Notes under the pieces: model-generated
The model's database searches: none
What the model was told of the DNA's origin: nothing
The model's input: the letters and a program-made list of their open reading frames with translations, nothing else
Source: Ktedonobacterales bacterium
GTDB taxonomy: Bacteria; Chloroflexota; Ktedonobacteria; Ktedonobacterales; JADMIN01
NCBI GenBank assembly: GCA_025928125.1
Contig: JAICKD010000229.1
Location: forward strand, 1-6,022
Length of the DNA stretch: 6,022 nucleotides
Direction of reading: 5' to 3'
In this document: in pieces, positions 1 to 5,916 of the stretch
Numbering within the stretch: position 1 is the first letter of the stretch
Layout: each line of letters starts with the position of its first letter
Program-made: the position numbers and the translations under genes

Positions 1-835
1 AGCACCAGACGATGACGCACATCTTCTTGAGGTGGAACTGCTCCGGGAAAGGCGGCACTGGCGGCACCGTCACAAAGCCGAACCAGCCGTTGATGTCGCG
101 CGGCGCGTTGGTGATATAGTCGCGCCAGAACACCAGCAATTCCTTCGCCTGGTCAAGTGGCCAGAAGATTGGGCCGCCGTAGACGGTGCTGATCTCGTGC
201 AAGCGGAAGACAAAGGAGGTCACTACGCCGAAGTTGCCGCCACCGCCACGCACCGCCCAGAACAGATCGGGATGCTCGTCCGCGCTGGCGGTCACATAGC
301 TGCCATCCGCCAGCACCATATCGACGCTGAGCAGGTTGTCCAGGCTTAACCCATAGGTGCGCGAGAGGTAGCCGATGCCGCCGCCCAGGGTGAGGCCGCC
401 GACGCCCGTGGTGGAGATGAATCCGCTTGGGGTCGCCAGTCCGAACGCATGGGTCGCGTGGTCCACCTCGCCCCAGGTCGCGCCGCCAGCGACACGCACT
501 GTCCGCTGTTTGGGATCGACGTGGACACCCTTCATCTCCGAGAGGTCAATCACCAGGCCATCATCACAGGTAGCCATGCCCGGACCATTGTGGCCGCCGC
601 CCCGGACCGCCAGGAGCAGCTGATGCTCGCGGGCGAAATTGACAGAGGCGATGACGTCCGCCACATCCACACAGCGCACGATTAGACCGGGATGCTTGTC
701 AATCATGCCGTTGTAGACTTTGTGCGCCTCTTCATAGGCGGCGTCTCCCGGCAGGATCAGCGTCCCGCGCAGTTGCGCCCTGAACTCCTCGACCGTAGCA
801 TTGTCTAGCGCCGTTGCACTCTTTTGTGCGATCAC
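1..835 (-). CDS. FAD-binding oxidoreductase, berberine-bridge-enzyme-like (PCMH fold), 3' part outside window
   Basis: This is the N-terminal 278 residues of a flavin-dependent oxidase of the FAD_binding_4/BBE family, whose members are usually about 450-470 residues, so roughly 60% is present. Such enzymes oxidise alcohols, sugars, amines or alkaloid-type substrates using oxygen. Seen in the sequence: the PCMH flavin-binding core with RGGGHNGPG at about residues 78-86, where His82 is the expected 8-alpha-histidyl FAD attachment residue; the glycine-rich stretch TTGVGGLTLGGGIGYLSR at about 142-159; LFWAVRGGGGNFGVVTSF at about 191-208; and the start of the substrate domain after about residue 215. 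The second (cysteinyl) flavin link of bicovalent members appears absent, because Ile140/Ser141 stand where the Cys would be. No signal peptide is visible, so it is probably cytoplasmic. I chose the GTG start at 835 because AAGGAG lies 6 nt upstream. An in-frame ATG at 874 would add 13 residues but has no ribosome binding site. The gene lies 166 bp downstream of the regulator on the same strand. Family assignment is very secure; the substrate is unknown. Confidence 0.92.
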   Translation of the reverse strand, partial: MIAQKSATALDNATVEEFRAQLRGTLILPGDAAYEEAHKVYNGMIDKHPGLIVRCVDVADVIASVNFAREHQLLLAVRGGGHNGPGMATCDDGLVIDLSEMKGVHVDPKQRTVRVAGGATWGEVDHATHAFGLATPSGFISTTGVGGLTLGGGIGYLSRTYGLSLDNLLSVDMVLADGSYVTASADEHPDLFWAVRGGGGNFGVVTSFVFRLHEISTVYGGPIFWPLDQAKELLVFWRDYITNAPRDINGWFGFVTVPPVPPFPEQFHLKKMCVIVWC

Positions 836-1001
836 AGATAGCTCCTTGTCCCTCCCGCATTGAATCACGCCCATCACGAACGGCGCAAGAGCGGGCGCGC
901 ATGCATGAAGGATATACGGGGTAGCGTGAACAAATCGTCTGAGGCAAGGGCTGCTCAGGGAAGCGCGTCACAACTGAGGCACGGAATCTTATGGCGTATC
1001 G
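836..1001 (-). other. Intergenic gap between regulator and FAD oxidase
   Basis: This 166-bp non-coding stretch separates the regulator stop codon (TAA, 1004-1002) from the oxidase start. Apart from the oxidase ribosome binding site, I see no convincing sigma-70 promoter: TATATC at 916-911 has no acceptable -35 partner. No intrinsic terminator with a U-tract is present either. It contains two copies of TGCCTCAG on the minus strand (981-974 and 946-939) with CTGAG at 958-954 between them, so either CTCAG could pair with the same CTGAG in alternative 5-bp hairpins. Co-transcription with the regulator or a non-canonical promoter are both possible. Confidence 0.5.
842..847 (-). promoter_or_regulatory. 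Ribosome binding site deciding the GTG start of the FAD oxidase
   Basis: AAGGAG on the minus strand is 6 nt before the GTG at 835-833. This match to the Shine-Dalgarno consensus is the main reason to prefer the GTG over the in-frame ATG at 874-872, which has no purine-rich site at the right distance. Confidence 0.75.
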
Positions 1002-4000
1002 TTAGTGAAGCGTTATTTCCCACTGGCTGAGGAGCGCCCTGGCCGCCAGGAGGTCTGGGGTGTCGAACCCTTCGGTAAACTGGGCGTAGAGCGCCTCCAG
1101 CGTGTGGCGCGTCTCCTCCATCTGCTGCCCTGATGTGCAGGTATGGCCCAGGGTGACGAGCGCGCGCAACTCGAGCATTCGCGACTGCTGGCTGCGGGCG
1201 ATATTCGCCGCGCGCGCCAACGCCGCCAGCGCATCCTGTTCGTCATGACCGGCGGCCAGCATCAACACGCCGCGCTGCCGGTGTAGCTCGGCATCCCACC
1301 AGCGCTCGCTGCTGCTGCGCGACTGTATCAGCGCATCCTCGATGGCTTTCAGCCCCTCTTCTGGCCGCTCCGCCAGTCCGTAGATATCGGCGAGCAGGGA
1401 GAGAAAATACGGGAGGCGCAGCCTGACACCGATGGACGTGAATGCCTCAATGGCGTTGCGCAGCGCCTCGATGTGCGCCTCATCGGGTTGTTCGCGCGCA
1501 TAGGCATAGTTGGCCAGAATCGCCGACCAGGCGTGATAGTAGGGCGACTTGTATTCCGCCGTGAGTTCGAGCGCCTCCTCGGCGCGCCGCCGGGCTGTCG
1601 TGGCGTCGGCGCTCATCTGCGAGAGCATGGCGATAAAGGTCGTGGCAAGCGCGCCGTTGAAGAACTGTTCGAGACTCTGCGCCAGCTCCACCGCGTCGAG
1701 GGCGGAGCGCATCGCGCGGTCGGGATAGCCAAGACACCATAGCACATGCGATTGCCACGCGCGCGTATGCACCGCGAAGTTCCAGCCCTGCGTTTCCAGG
1801 GTGATCGATTCCAGGAAGTTCAGCACCTGGTTCACGTCATGTGTCGCGAGGATACTGGTAAAGCCGTCGTTGGCCTCTGTGAGCCGACCTAGATGTAGTC
1901 GCCCGCCCGCCAGCATCATGTCCAGCAGCGGAGGCGCCGCTACCTGAGTGCGTTCATAGACCGCATGCAACTCCTCGGATACCAGTTGGACGCGGTCGAA
2001 CCGGGCCTGCACGATCACGAGCGCTTGCAGCCCATAGAGGGTCTTCGCGCGTTGAGCATCGTCGCCGACGAGGTCGCATAGGACAAGGGTGCGATCAATC
2101 ACGCGCTCCAGTTCCGGCCCGGTCCACCCTTGCGTGATGCGATAGAGCGGCTCCAGCGCCAGCAGAAAATCCAATTCCTGTTTGTCGCGCGCCGCGCCGC
2201 CTGGCCGCTGCATCAGGAGCGCTAGACAGTGCCGCAAGAGCAGGATAGCGTCTTCGTGGGCGAACAGGCGCTGCGCCACCAACGCGACCCGATGATAATA
2301 CGGGATAGCATGCTCGATTGACCCGCCGTGCTCGTAATGAGCGGCAATCTGCCCGCTCACTGGATCGAGATCGTCGGTGTAGAGCGTTTCGAGCGCGCGC
2401 GCGATACGCCGGTGCCAGAGTTGGCGTTGCGGCGCGCTGATCTCGGCATAGGCGACTTCGCGCAATTTATCATGGGTGAAATCGTACGTGGCGGCGCCTT
2501 GTTCCCGCACGATCCTGCGCTCCCAGAGTTCGTCCAACGCGCGTACGATGCTCTCTTCATCGCTCTGGCTTGCCTGTGTCAGGATGTCGAAACTGAATTC
2601 CCGGCCCACCACCGCCGCCAGCGCGGCCAGCTCGCGGGCGGACGGCGACAGCTGCGCGAGACGACCGGAAATGATGGTGCGAACACCAGCGGGCAGATCG
2701 TGGGTGGGCGTATACGGGAAGGCTAGACGCTCTTCGGGCAGGGGCTGCTTGAGAAGCTCGTCGAGTCCGGCGCGCACCGCTTCAATCACGAAGAGAGGAT
2801 TGCCCTCGGTCTCGCCAAACAGGCGCATTGCGGAGGCGGTATCGAGTTCGCGGTCAATCATCGAGGCGGCCAACGTCGCGGTCTCGGCGGCGTCGAGTGG
2901 GGGAAGCGCGATCTCCGTGACCGCGACGGTATGACGCAGATGCTGCAGGAGCGTGCGGAGCGGGTGCTGCGGCGAGAGCTCGCCTGTGCGCACCGTGCCG
3001 AGAACGAGCAGGCGCGCATTCAGGTCGAATCGCAGGAGGAAGTGCAGCCATTCCAGCGTATCCTGGTCGCACCATTGTACGTCATCGATCACGAGGAGCA
3101 GTGGTTGCGGGGCGGTCAGGACGGCCAGCGCCAGCGCCTGGAAGAACCGTTGCCGCTGGCCATACTCGCCCATCGGCTCGTAGTGAGGTAGATCAGGATG
3201 CTCGGTGAACAGCTCCGGTAGAATGCGCGCTACCTCCGTCAGCCAGACCGTTTCCAGCCGCGCGATATGCGGCCGTAGCGCGGCGCTGCGGAGCCATTCG
3301 ACCACTGGCGCGAGCGAGAGTCGGCCCTCAACGGCATACGAGCGTGTCGTGGCGGTGGTGGCTCCTAGCTGGCTGGCCCAGCGCGCCAGATCCTCGGCGA
3401 GGCGTGACTTGCCAATCCCAGGCTCACCAGAGATGAGCGCGAATCCAGGCCCTTGCGTATTCGCCGCCAGCCAGGCCTGACGCAGCTTTTCCCATTCGCG
3501 CTGGCGTCCCACGAGCGTTGGCGTGGCGGGCAGGGACTCCTCACGCTGAGCACGCTGATCGCGCTGGTTATGCTCGGCAGAGCGGGCGGTTGGTCGCAGC
3601 AACTGCTGATACAGCGCCTGCATCTCCTCGCCTGGTTCGATGCCCAACTCGCGCCGCAAGACGGTGGCGCACGTCTGAAAGACCCGGAGCGCCCGGGTGC
3701 GATCACCGCTGAGCGCAAACAGGCGCATCAGCGTGCGATAGGCCTCCTCATTGAGCTTGTCAAAGTGGAGCGCCCGCCGCGCAAGGTGGATGGCGTCGGA
3801 GTAGTTGCGTTGAGCCTCATTGAGCGCGATGAGGCGGTCAAGCCCCTGTAAGAAGCGCGCCCGCAGCCGCTCCCGTTCTGGCGCGACCCACTCGTCATAG
3901 CATCCAGGTAGCAGGTCATCTCGGTAAAGCTCGTCGATGCGTTGTCCGACGGCCCGTAGCGCGCTGGCATCCCACTGGCGGTCGGCATGCTCTACTTCCG

Positions 4001-4334
4001 CGAGCGCGGCATCGAGATCATCGACATCGAGCCGCAACGGAGCCTCGCGACGCCATTGCAGCGTGCGGTTGTCGCTGGCGAGGAAGGCGCTTTCGGATGG
4101 CAATGCGCGCCGCAACACATGGATGAGCTGGCGCAGGTTATTGCGCGCCTGCATCTCGCTCGAATCCGGCCAGAAGACGAACGCCAGATGCTGGCGCAAC
4201 TGTGGGGCGTCGCGATGCATCACGAGATAGCCAATCAGGGATTGGAGGCGAGGCGTCGTGATCCCCTCGATTGGCCCGTCATCGCTGGTGAGGGTGAAAT
4301 CGCCGAGCAAGCGGATGCGTAGCACCGGTGGCAA
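1002..4334 (-). CDS. SARP/AfsR-like transcriptional regulator: winged helix + BTAD + ATPase + TPR
   Basis: This is a large (1110-residue) cytoplasmic one-protein signalling regulator. Residues 5-100 form an OmpR-like winged-helix DNA-binding domain, with the typical FWPD at 54-57 and ARNNLRQLIHVLRRALP at 63-79. Residues about 103-248 are the all-helical bacterial transcriptional activator domain (BTAD), ending in the characteristic FQTCATVLRRELGIEPGEEM. A charged linker with three X-Gln-Arg repeats (256-264) leads to a STAND/AAA_16-type ATPase: Walker A GEPGIGKS at 303-310, Walker B LLLVIDDVQW at 412-421, a sensor-like GTVRTGE at 446-452 and the GNPLFVIEAV motif at 511-520. From about 680 to 1100 the protein is repetitive and helical, consistent with degenerate TPRs for ligand or partner binding. 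There is no C-terminal LuxR helix-turn-helix. In this family nucleotide and effector binding typically switch oligomerisation and DNA binding. The start is TTG, supported by GGAGG 8 nt upstream and an in-frame TGA at 4355-4353. The trigger and target genes are unknown; the flanking enzyme genes are plausible targets. Confidence 0.9.
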   Translation of the reverse strand: MPPVLRIRLLGDFTLTSDDGPIEGITTPRLQSLIGYLVMHRDAPQLRQHLAFVFWPDSSEMQARNNLRQLIHVLRRALPSESAFLASDNRTLQWRREAPLRLDVDDLDAALAEVEHADRQWDASALRAVGQRIDELYRDDLLPGCYDEWVAPERERLRARFLQGLDRLIALNEAQRNYSDAIHLARRALHFDKLNEEAYRTLMRLFALSGDRTRALRVFQTCATVLRRELGIEPGEEMQALYQQLLRPTARSAEHNQRDQRAQREESLPATPTLVGRQREWEKLRQAWLAANTQGPGFALISGEPGIGKSRLAEDLARWASQLGATTATTRSYAVEGRLSLAPVVEWLRSAALRPHIARLETVWLTEVARILPELFTEHPDLPHYEPMGEYGQRQRFFQALALAVLTAPQPLLLVIDDVQWCDQDTLEWLHFLLRFDLNARLLVLGTVRTGELSPQHPLRTLLQHLRHTVAVTEIALPPLDAAETATLAASMIDRELDTASAMRLFGETEGNPLFVIEAVRAGLDELLKQPLPEERLAFPYTPTHDLPAGVRTIISGRLAQLSPSARELAALAAVVGREFSFDILTQASQSDEESIVRALDELWERRIVREQGAATYDFTHDKLREVAYAEISAPQRQLWHRRIARALETLYTDDLDPVSGQIAAHYEHGGSIEHAIPYYHRVALVAQRLFAHEDAILLLRHCLALLMQRPGGAARDKQELDFLLALEPLYRITQGWTGPELERVIDRTLVLCDLVGDDAQRAKTLYGLQALVIVQARFDRVQLVSEELHAVYERTQVAAPPLLDMMLAGGRLHLGRLTEANDGFTSILATHDVNQVLNFLESITLETQGWNFAVHTRAWQSHVLWCLGYPDRAMRSALDAVELAQSLEQFFNGALATTFIAMLSQMSADATTARRRAEEALELTAEYKSPYYHAWSAILANYAYAREQPDEAHIEALRNAIEAFTSIGVRLRLPYFLSLLADIYGLAERPEEGLKAIEDALIQSRSSSERWWDAELHRQRGVLMLAAGHDEQDALAALARAANIARSQQSRMLELRALVTLGHTCTSGQQMEETRHTLEALYAQFTEGFDTPDLLAARALLSQWEITLH

Positions 4335-4342
4335 CGCCGCTA

Positions 4343-4347
4343 CCTCC
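4343..4347 (-). promoter_or_regulatory. Ribosome binding site supporting the TTG start of the regulator
   Basis: GGAGG on the minus strand ends 8 nt before TTG (4334-4332). The next possible start, GTG at 4325-4323, would be 17 nt from this site, too far, and an in-frame TGA at 4355-4353 rules out earlier starts. A small hairpin (GCTCC 4375-4371, loop of 6, GGAGC 4364-4360) lies just upstream. Its CTCC could also pair weakly with this GGAG. Confidence 0.7.
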
Positions 4348-4390
4348 GATCTTCACCACGCTCCGGCACAGGAGCCTTATCCCTGGACCT

Positions 4391-4467
4391 GCTGGCGGAT
4401 AACTCAACCAAACAGACAAAAGAAAGCACATGTCAGCATACATCAGCACATGCTAGTCGCCGCCAGC
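4391..4467 (-). other. Long-range inverted repeat in the regulator leader, enclosing the decamer array
   Basis: On the minus strand GCTGGCGG (4467-4460) is perfectly complementary to CCGCCAGC (4398-4391). With a bulged A the pairing extends by CC/GG (4469-4468 with 4389-4388). The 61-nt interval holds the entire three-decamer repeat. In the transcript this would be a stem closing a large loop. In DNA it may simply be chance in a GC-rich region. No known riboswitch class is recognisable. Confidence 0.35.
4423..4452 (-). repeat. Three tandem 10-bp direct repeats, candidate operator of the regulator
   Basis: Read on the minus strand, three consecutive decamers are CATGTGCTGA (4452-4443), TGTATGCTGA (4442-4433) and CATGTGCTTT (4432-4423). 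The outer two share CATGTGCT exactly, 20 bp apart. The middle one keeps TG, GCTGA and the phase. A 10-bp period is about one helical turn, so equivalent bases face the same side of DNA. SARP-type winged helix/BTAD proteins are known to bind direct repeats with about 11-bp spacing, and the downstream gene encodes such a protein. Operator function is an inference. The array lies about 90-120 bp before the TTG start. Confidence 0.5.
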
Positions 4468-4470
4468 GGA

Positions 4471-4500
4471 AACATATCGTTGTCGTTCATAGTATGTCAT
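4471..4500 (-). promoter_or_regulatory. Possible second promoter of the regulator gene
   Basis: On the minus strand ATGACA (4500-4495, five of six to TTGACA) is followed after 18 bp by TATGTT (4476-4471, four of six to TATAAT). It would start transcription near 4465, placing the decamer array immediately downstream of the start site. It is weaker than the promoter at 4550-4522 and may be chance in an AT-richer stretch. Confidence 0.3.
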
Positions 4501-4521
4501 GGGCCTGCTGGAAGCGGATAT

Positions 4522-4550
4522 ATCATACAACGATGCAATCCGCCTGTGAA
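4522..4550 (-). promoter_or_regulatory. Sigma-70-like promoter of the regulator gene
   Basis: On the minus strand TTCACA (4550-4545) and TATGAT (4527-4522) each match the -35 and -10 consensus at five of six bases, with the optimal 17-bp spacer. The -35 box begins 6 bp after the stop codon of the preceding gene (TAA, 4559-4557). Predicted start near 4515 gives a leader of about 180 nt before the TTG start, which contains the decamer repeats. This argues that the regulator is expressed separately from the upstream thioesterase-like gene. The organism's sigma factor preferences are not known. Confidence 0.55.
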
Positions 4551-4556
4551 GCCGTG

Positions 4557-5849
4557 TTACGCCATGTGCGCGCCCAGCCATTCCAGCACCTTCCTCCAGG
4601 AGTCGGCGTTGGCGTGAGCCTGCCCGGCGGGCGTGCCGCCATAGGCAAACGTGGCGCCGACCGTTGGATGGCGGCGGCTATTGACCGTCGTTGGCTGCCA
4701 GGGCGGGCCGATCAGGTGGCCCGCGTCGGGATAACGCAGGTGGCGATACGGCCAGGTGAAGTGGTGTTCCGCCAGCCGCCGCATGATGCGTTCGGCCATC
4801 AGCGTCGAGGGCCACATCTGGTCGTCCTCACCGGAGATGAGCAGCACCGGCCCGGCAATGCGCTCAACCGCAATCGTCGCCGATCCGAGCGCCGCCTCAT
4901 CCTCTAAGTTGTGCAGGTACCACTCCGCGGCGGAGATTGGCTCGCGGGCAGAGATCGCGGCGTCAAGCTCAGGTGGGACGCGGTCTGGCACGACGGGCAG
5001 CGGCTCGCCACGATATGTCCACGCGGGGCCAGACGCGCCGACCGCGCCCCAGAGCACGCCGCTCGGCGCGTAGGCGACCACCGCGCCCACCTGCGGGAAG
5101 GTCGCGCCCAGCAGCAGCGCCAGTTCCGCGCCACGCGAGGTACCCAGCAGCGCGCAACGCCCGCCGCGCACCTCGGGCCGGGCCGCCATCCAGTCAAGCG
5201 CCGCCTCGAAATATTCGAGCGGAATATCGGCCAGTCGTGGCGGCAGACCTTCGGCGCCGAAATAGGCAAGCGCCAGCGCCGCACACCCATGCGAGGCCAG
5301 CAGCGCCGCCAGTGGCTCGCGTCGCCCGCCACTCGATCCACCCAGCACGATGACGCCGGGATGCGGCCCATGGTCATGATCCGGCGGGAGAAAGAGCGTG
5401 CCGACCAACCCGCGTTCGTGCGCCTCCACCCGCCGCACGCCCGCCGCCATGCCCAGGCGCGTATGGTGAGTTGTCGCGACTATTTGCCCATTCACCTCAG
5501 CCGTGAACGCGATTGACAGCGGATTCGTCGTCGTTCGGGCGAACGTCGCGGGCGCGCTATCACCATCATCAACGCGCGCCATGCTCCAGAAGAGGCCCAT
5601 CGCGTCGACGCCAGAATAGCTGCCGGAGCGCGGCGCTACTGTCGCCACATCCACGGCGCCTGCCTCGTTCGCCGCGAACTCGGCCCACGAGCGCCAGCGC
5701 TGGCCCGCGTCGTCGGCCACCTCGGCGCGGAGCGTCACACGCTGCCCCGGCGTGAAGCCCGACAGGCGGATGTGTGCCGACTCGTCGCTCAGCGCGGGGT
5801 CTGGCTCGATGGTGATGGCTGGTATGGCTGGCAACACATCGCCGTGCAT
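4557..5849 (-). CDS. BAAT / acyl-CoA thioesterase family alpha/beta hydrolase
   Basis: This complete 430-residue protein has the two-domain layout of acyl-CoA thioesterases and bile-acid-CoA:amino-acid N-acyltransferases. Such enzymes cleave acyl-CoA thioesters, or pass the acyl group to an amino acid. Residues about 10-140 are the beta-sandwich N-terminal domain, with the signature GSYSGVDAMGLFWSMARV at 76-93. Residues about 145-430 are the alpha/beta-hydrolase BAAT C-terminal domain: LFLPP at 152-156, GVIVLGGSSGG at 165-175 (oxyanion-hole region), the nucleophile elbow GTSRG with Ser238, the acid in GEDDQMWPS (Asp342 or Asp343) and the base in DAGH (His378). The Ser nucleophile, as in thioesterases, rather than the Cys of mammalian BAAT, favours hydrolysis. 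There is no signal peptide, so it is probably cytoplasmic. The ATG start follows AAAGGA by 9 nt. It lies upstream of the regulator on the same strand and is divergent from the gene at 5917. The natural acyl substrate cannot be told; an ester or antibiotic-like substrate is possible. Confidence 0.92.
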   Translation of the reverse strand: MHGDVLPAIPAITIEPDPALSDESAHIRLSGFTPGQRVTLRAEVADDAGQRWRSWAEFAANEAGAVDVATVAPRSGSYSGVDAMGLFWSMARVDDGDSAPATFARTTTNPLSIAFTAEVNGQIVATTHHTRLGMAAGVRRVEAHERGLVGTLFLPPDHDHGPHPGVIVLGGSSGGRREPLAALLASHGCAALALAYFGAEGLPPRLADIPLEYFEAALDWMAARPEVRGGRCALLGTSRGAELALLLGATFPQVGAVVAYAPSGVLWGAVGASGPAWTYRGEPLPVVPDRVPPELDAAISAREPISAAEWYLHNLEDEAALGSATIAVERIAGPVLLISGEDDQMWPSTLMAERIMRRLAEHHFTWPYRHLRYPDAGHLIGPPWQPTTVNSRRHPTVGATFAYGGTPAGQAHANADSWRKVLEWLGAHMA

Positions 5850-5916
5850 GACGTGCTATCCTTTCACTGGTTTCCAAAGTAATCAAAGCGGTCTTTTCGT
5901 GGAAAGGACTTCTCAG
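5850..5916. promoter_or_regulatory. Divergent intergenic region with paired ribosome binding sites
   Basis: This 67-bp gap lies between divergent starts. AAAGGA at 5864-5859 (minus strand) serves the thioesterase-like gene and AAAGGA at 5903-5908 (plus strand) serves the membrane protein gene. The two sites form the core of an imperfect inverted repeat: TCCTTTCAC at 5859-5867 and GTGGAAAGGA at 5899-5908. I could not identify a convincing -35/-10 pair for either direction, so at least one promoter may lie inside the opposite coding region or use a non-standard sigma factor. Confidence 0.45.

Noticed and set aside
872..874. ATG start for the oxidase, 13 codons upstream of the chosen GTG
   Set aside because: No Shine-Dalgarno sequence at a suitable distance, and the extra residues (starting MGVIQCGRDK) do not resemble the family's N terminus.
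901..911. CATGCATG palindrome in the gap before the oxidase
   Set aside because: It is a short self-complementary alternation without a partner site or relation to the decamer repeat; likely chance.
939..958. Intrinsic terminator after the regulator gene
   Set aside because: The stem is only 5 bp with a 10-nt loop and is not followed by a U-tract on either strand.
732..971. Open frame of 79 codons on the minus strand overlapping the oxidase start
   Set aside because: It is in a different frame from the oxidase, overlaps its conserved coding sequence, and gives a Cys/Arg-rich product without a domain.
2328..2934. Long plus-strand open frames inside the regulator gene
   Set aside because: They lie antisense to the well-supported ATPase/TPR coding sequence; Arg/Ser/Ala-rich products are typical of shadows in GC-rich DNA.
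4258..4617. Plus-strand open frame of 119 codons across the regulator leader
   Set aside because: It spans the end of one real gene, the promoter region and the start of another; no ribosome binding site or domain, and composition is not coding-like.
4911..5516. 201-codon plus-strand open frame inside the thioesterase-like gene
   Set aside because: It is antisense to the BAAT C-terminal domain with its intact triad; the product is Arg/Gln/His-rich with no recognisable motif.
5848..5850. ATG start for the right-edge membrane protein
   Set aside because: It would overlap the start codon of the divergent gene and add 23 non-conserved-looking residues, while GTG at 5917 has a good ribosome binding site.
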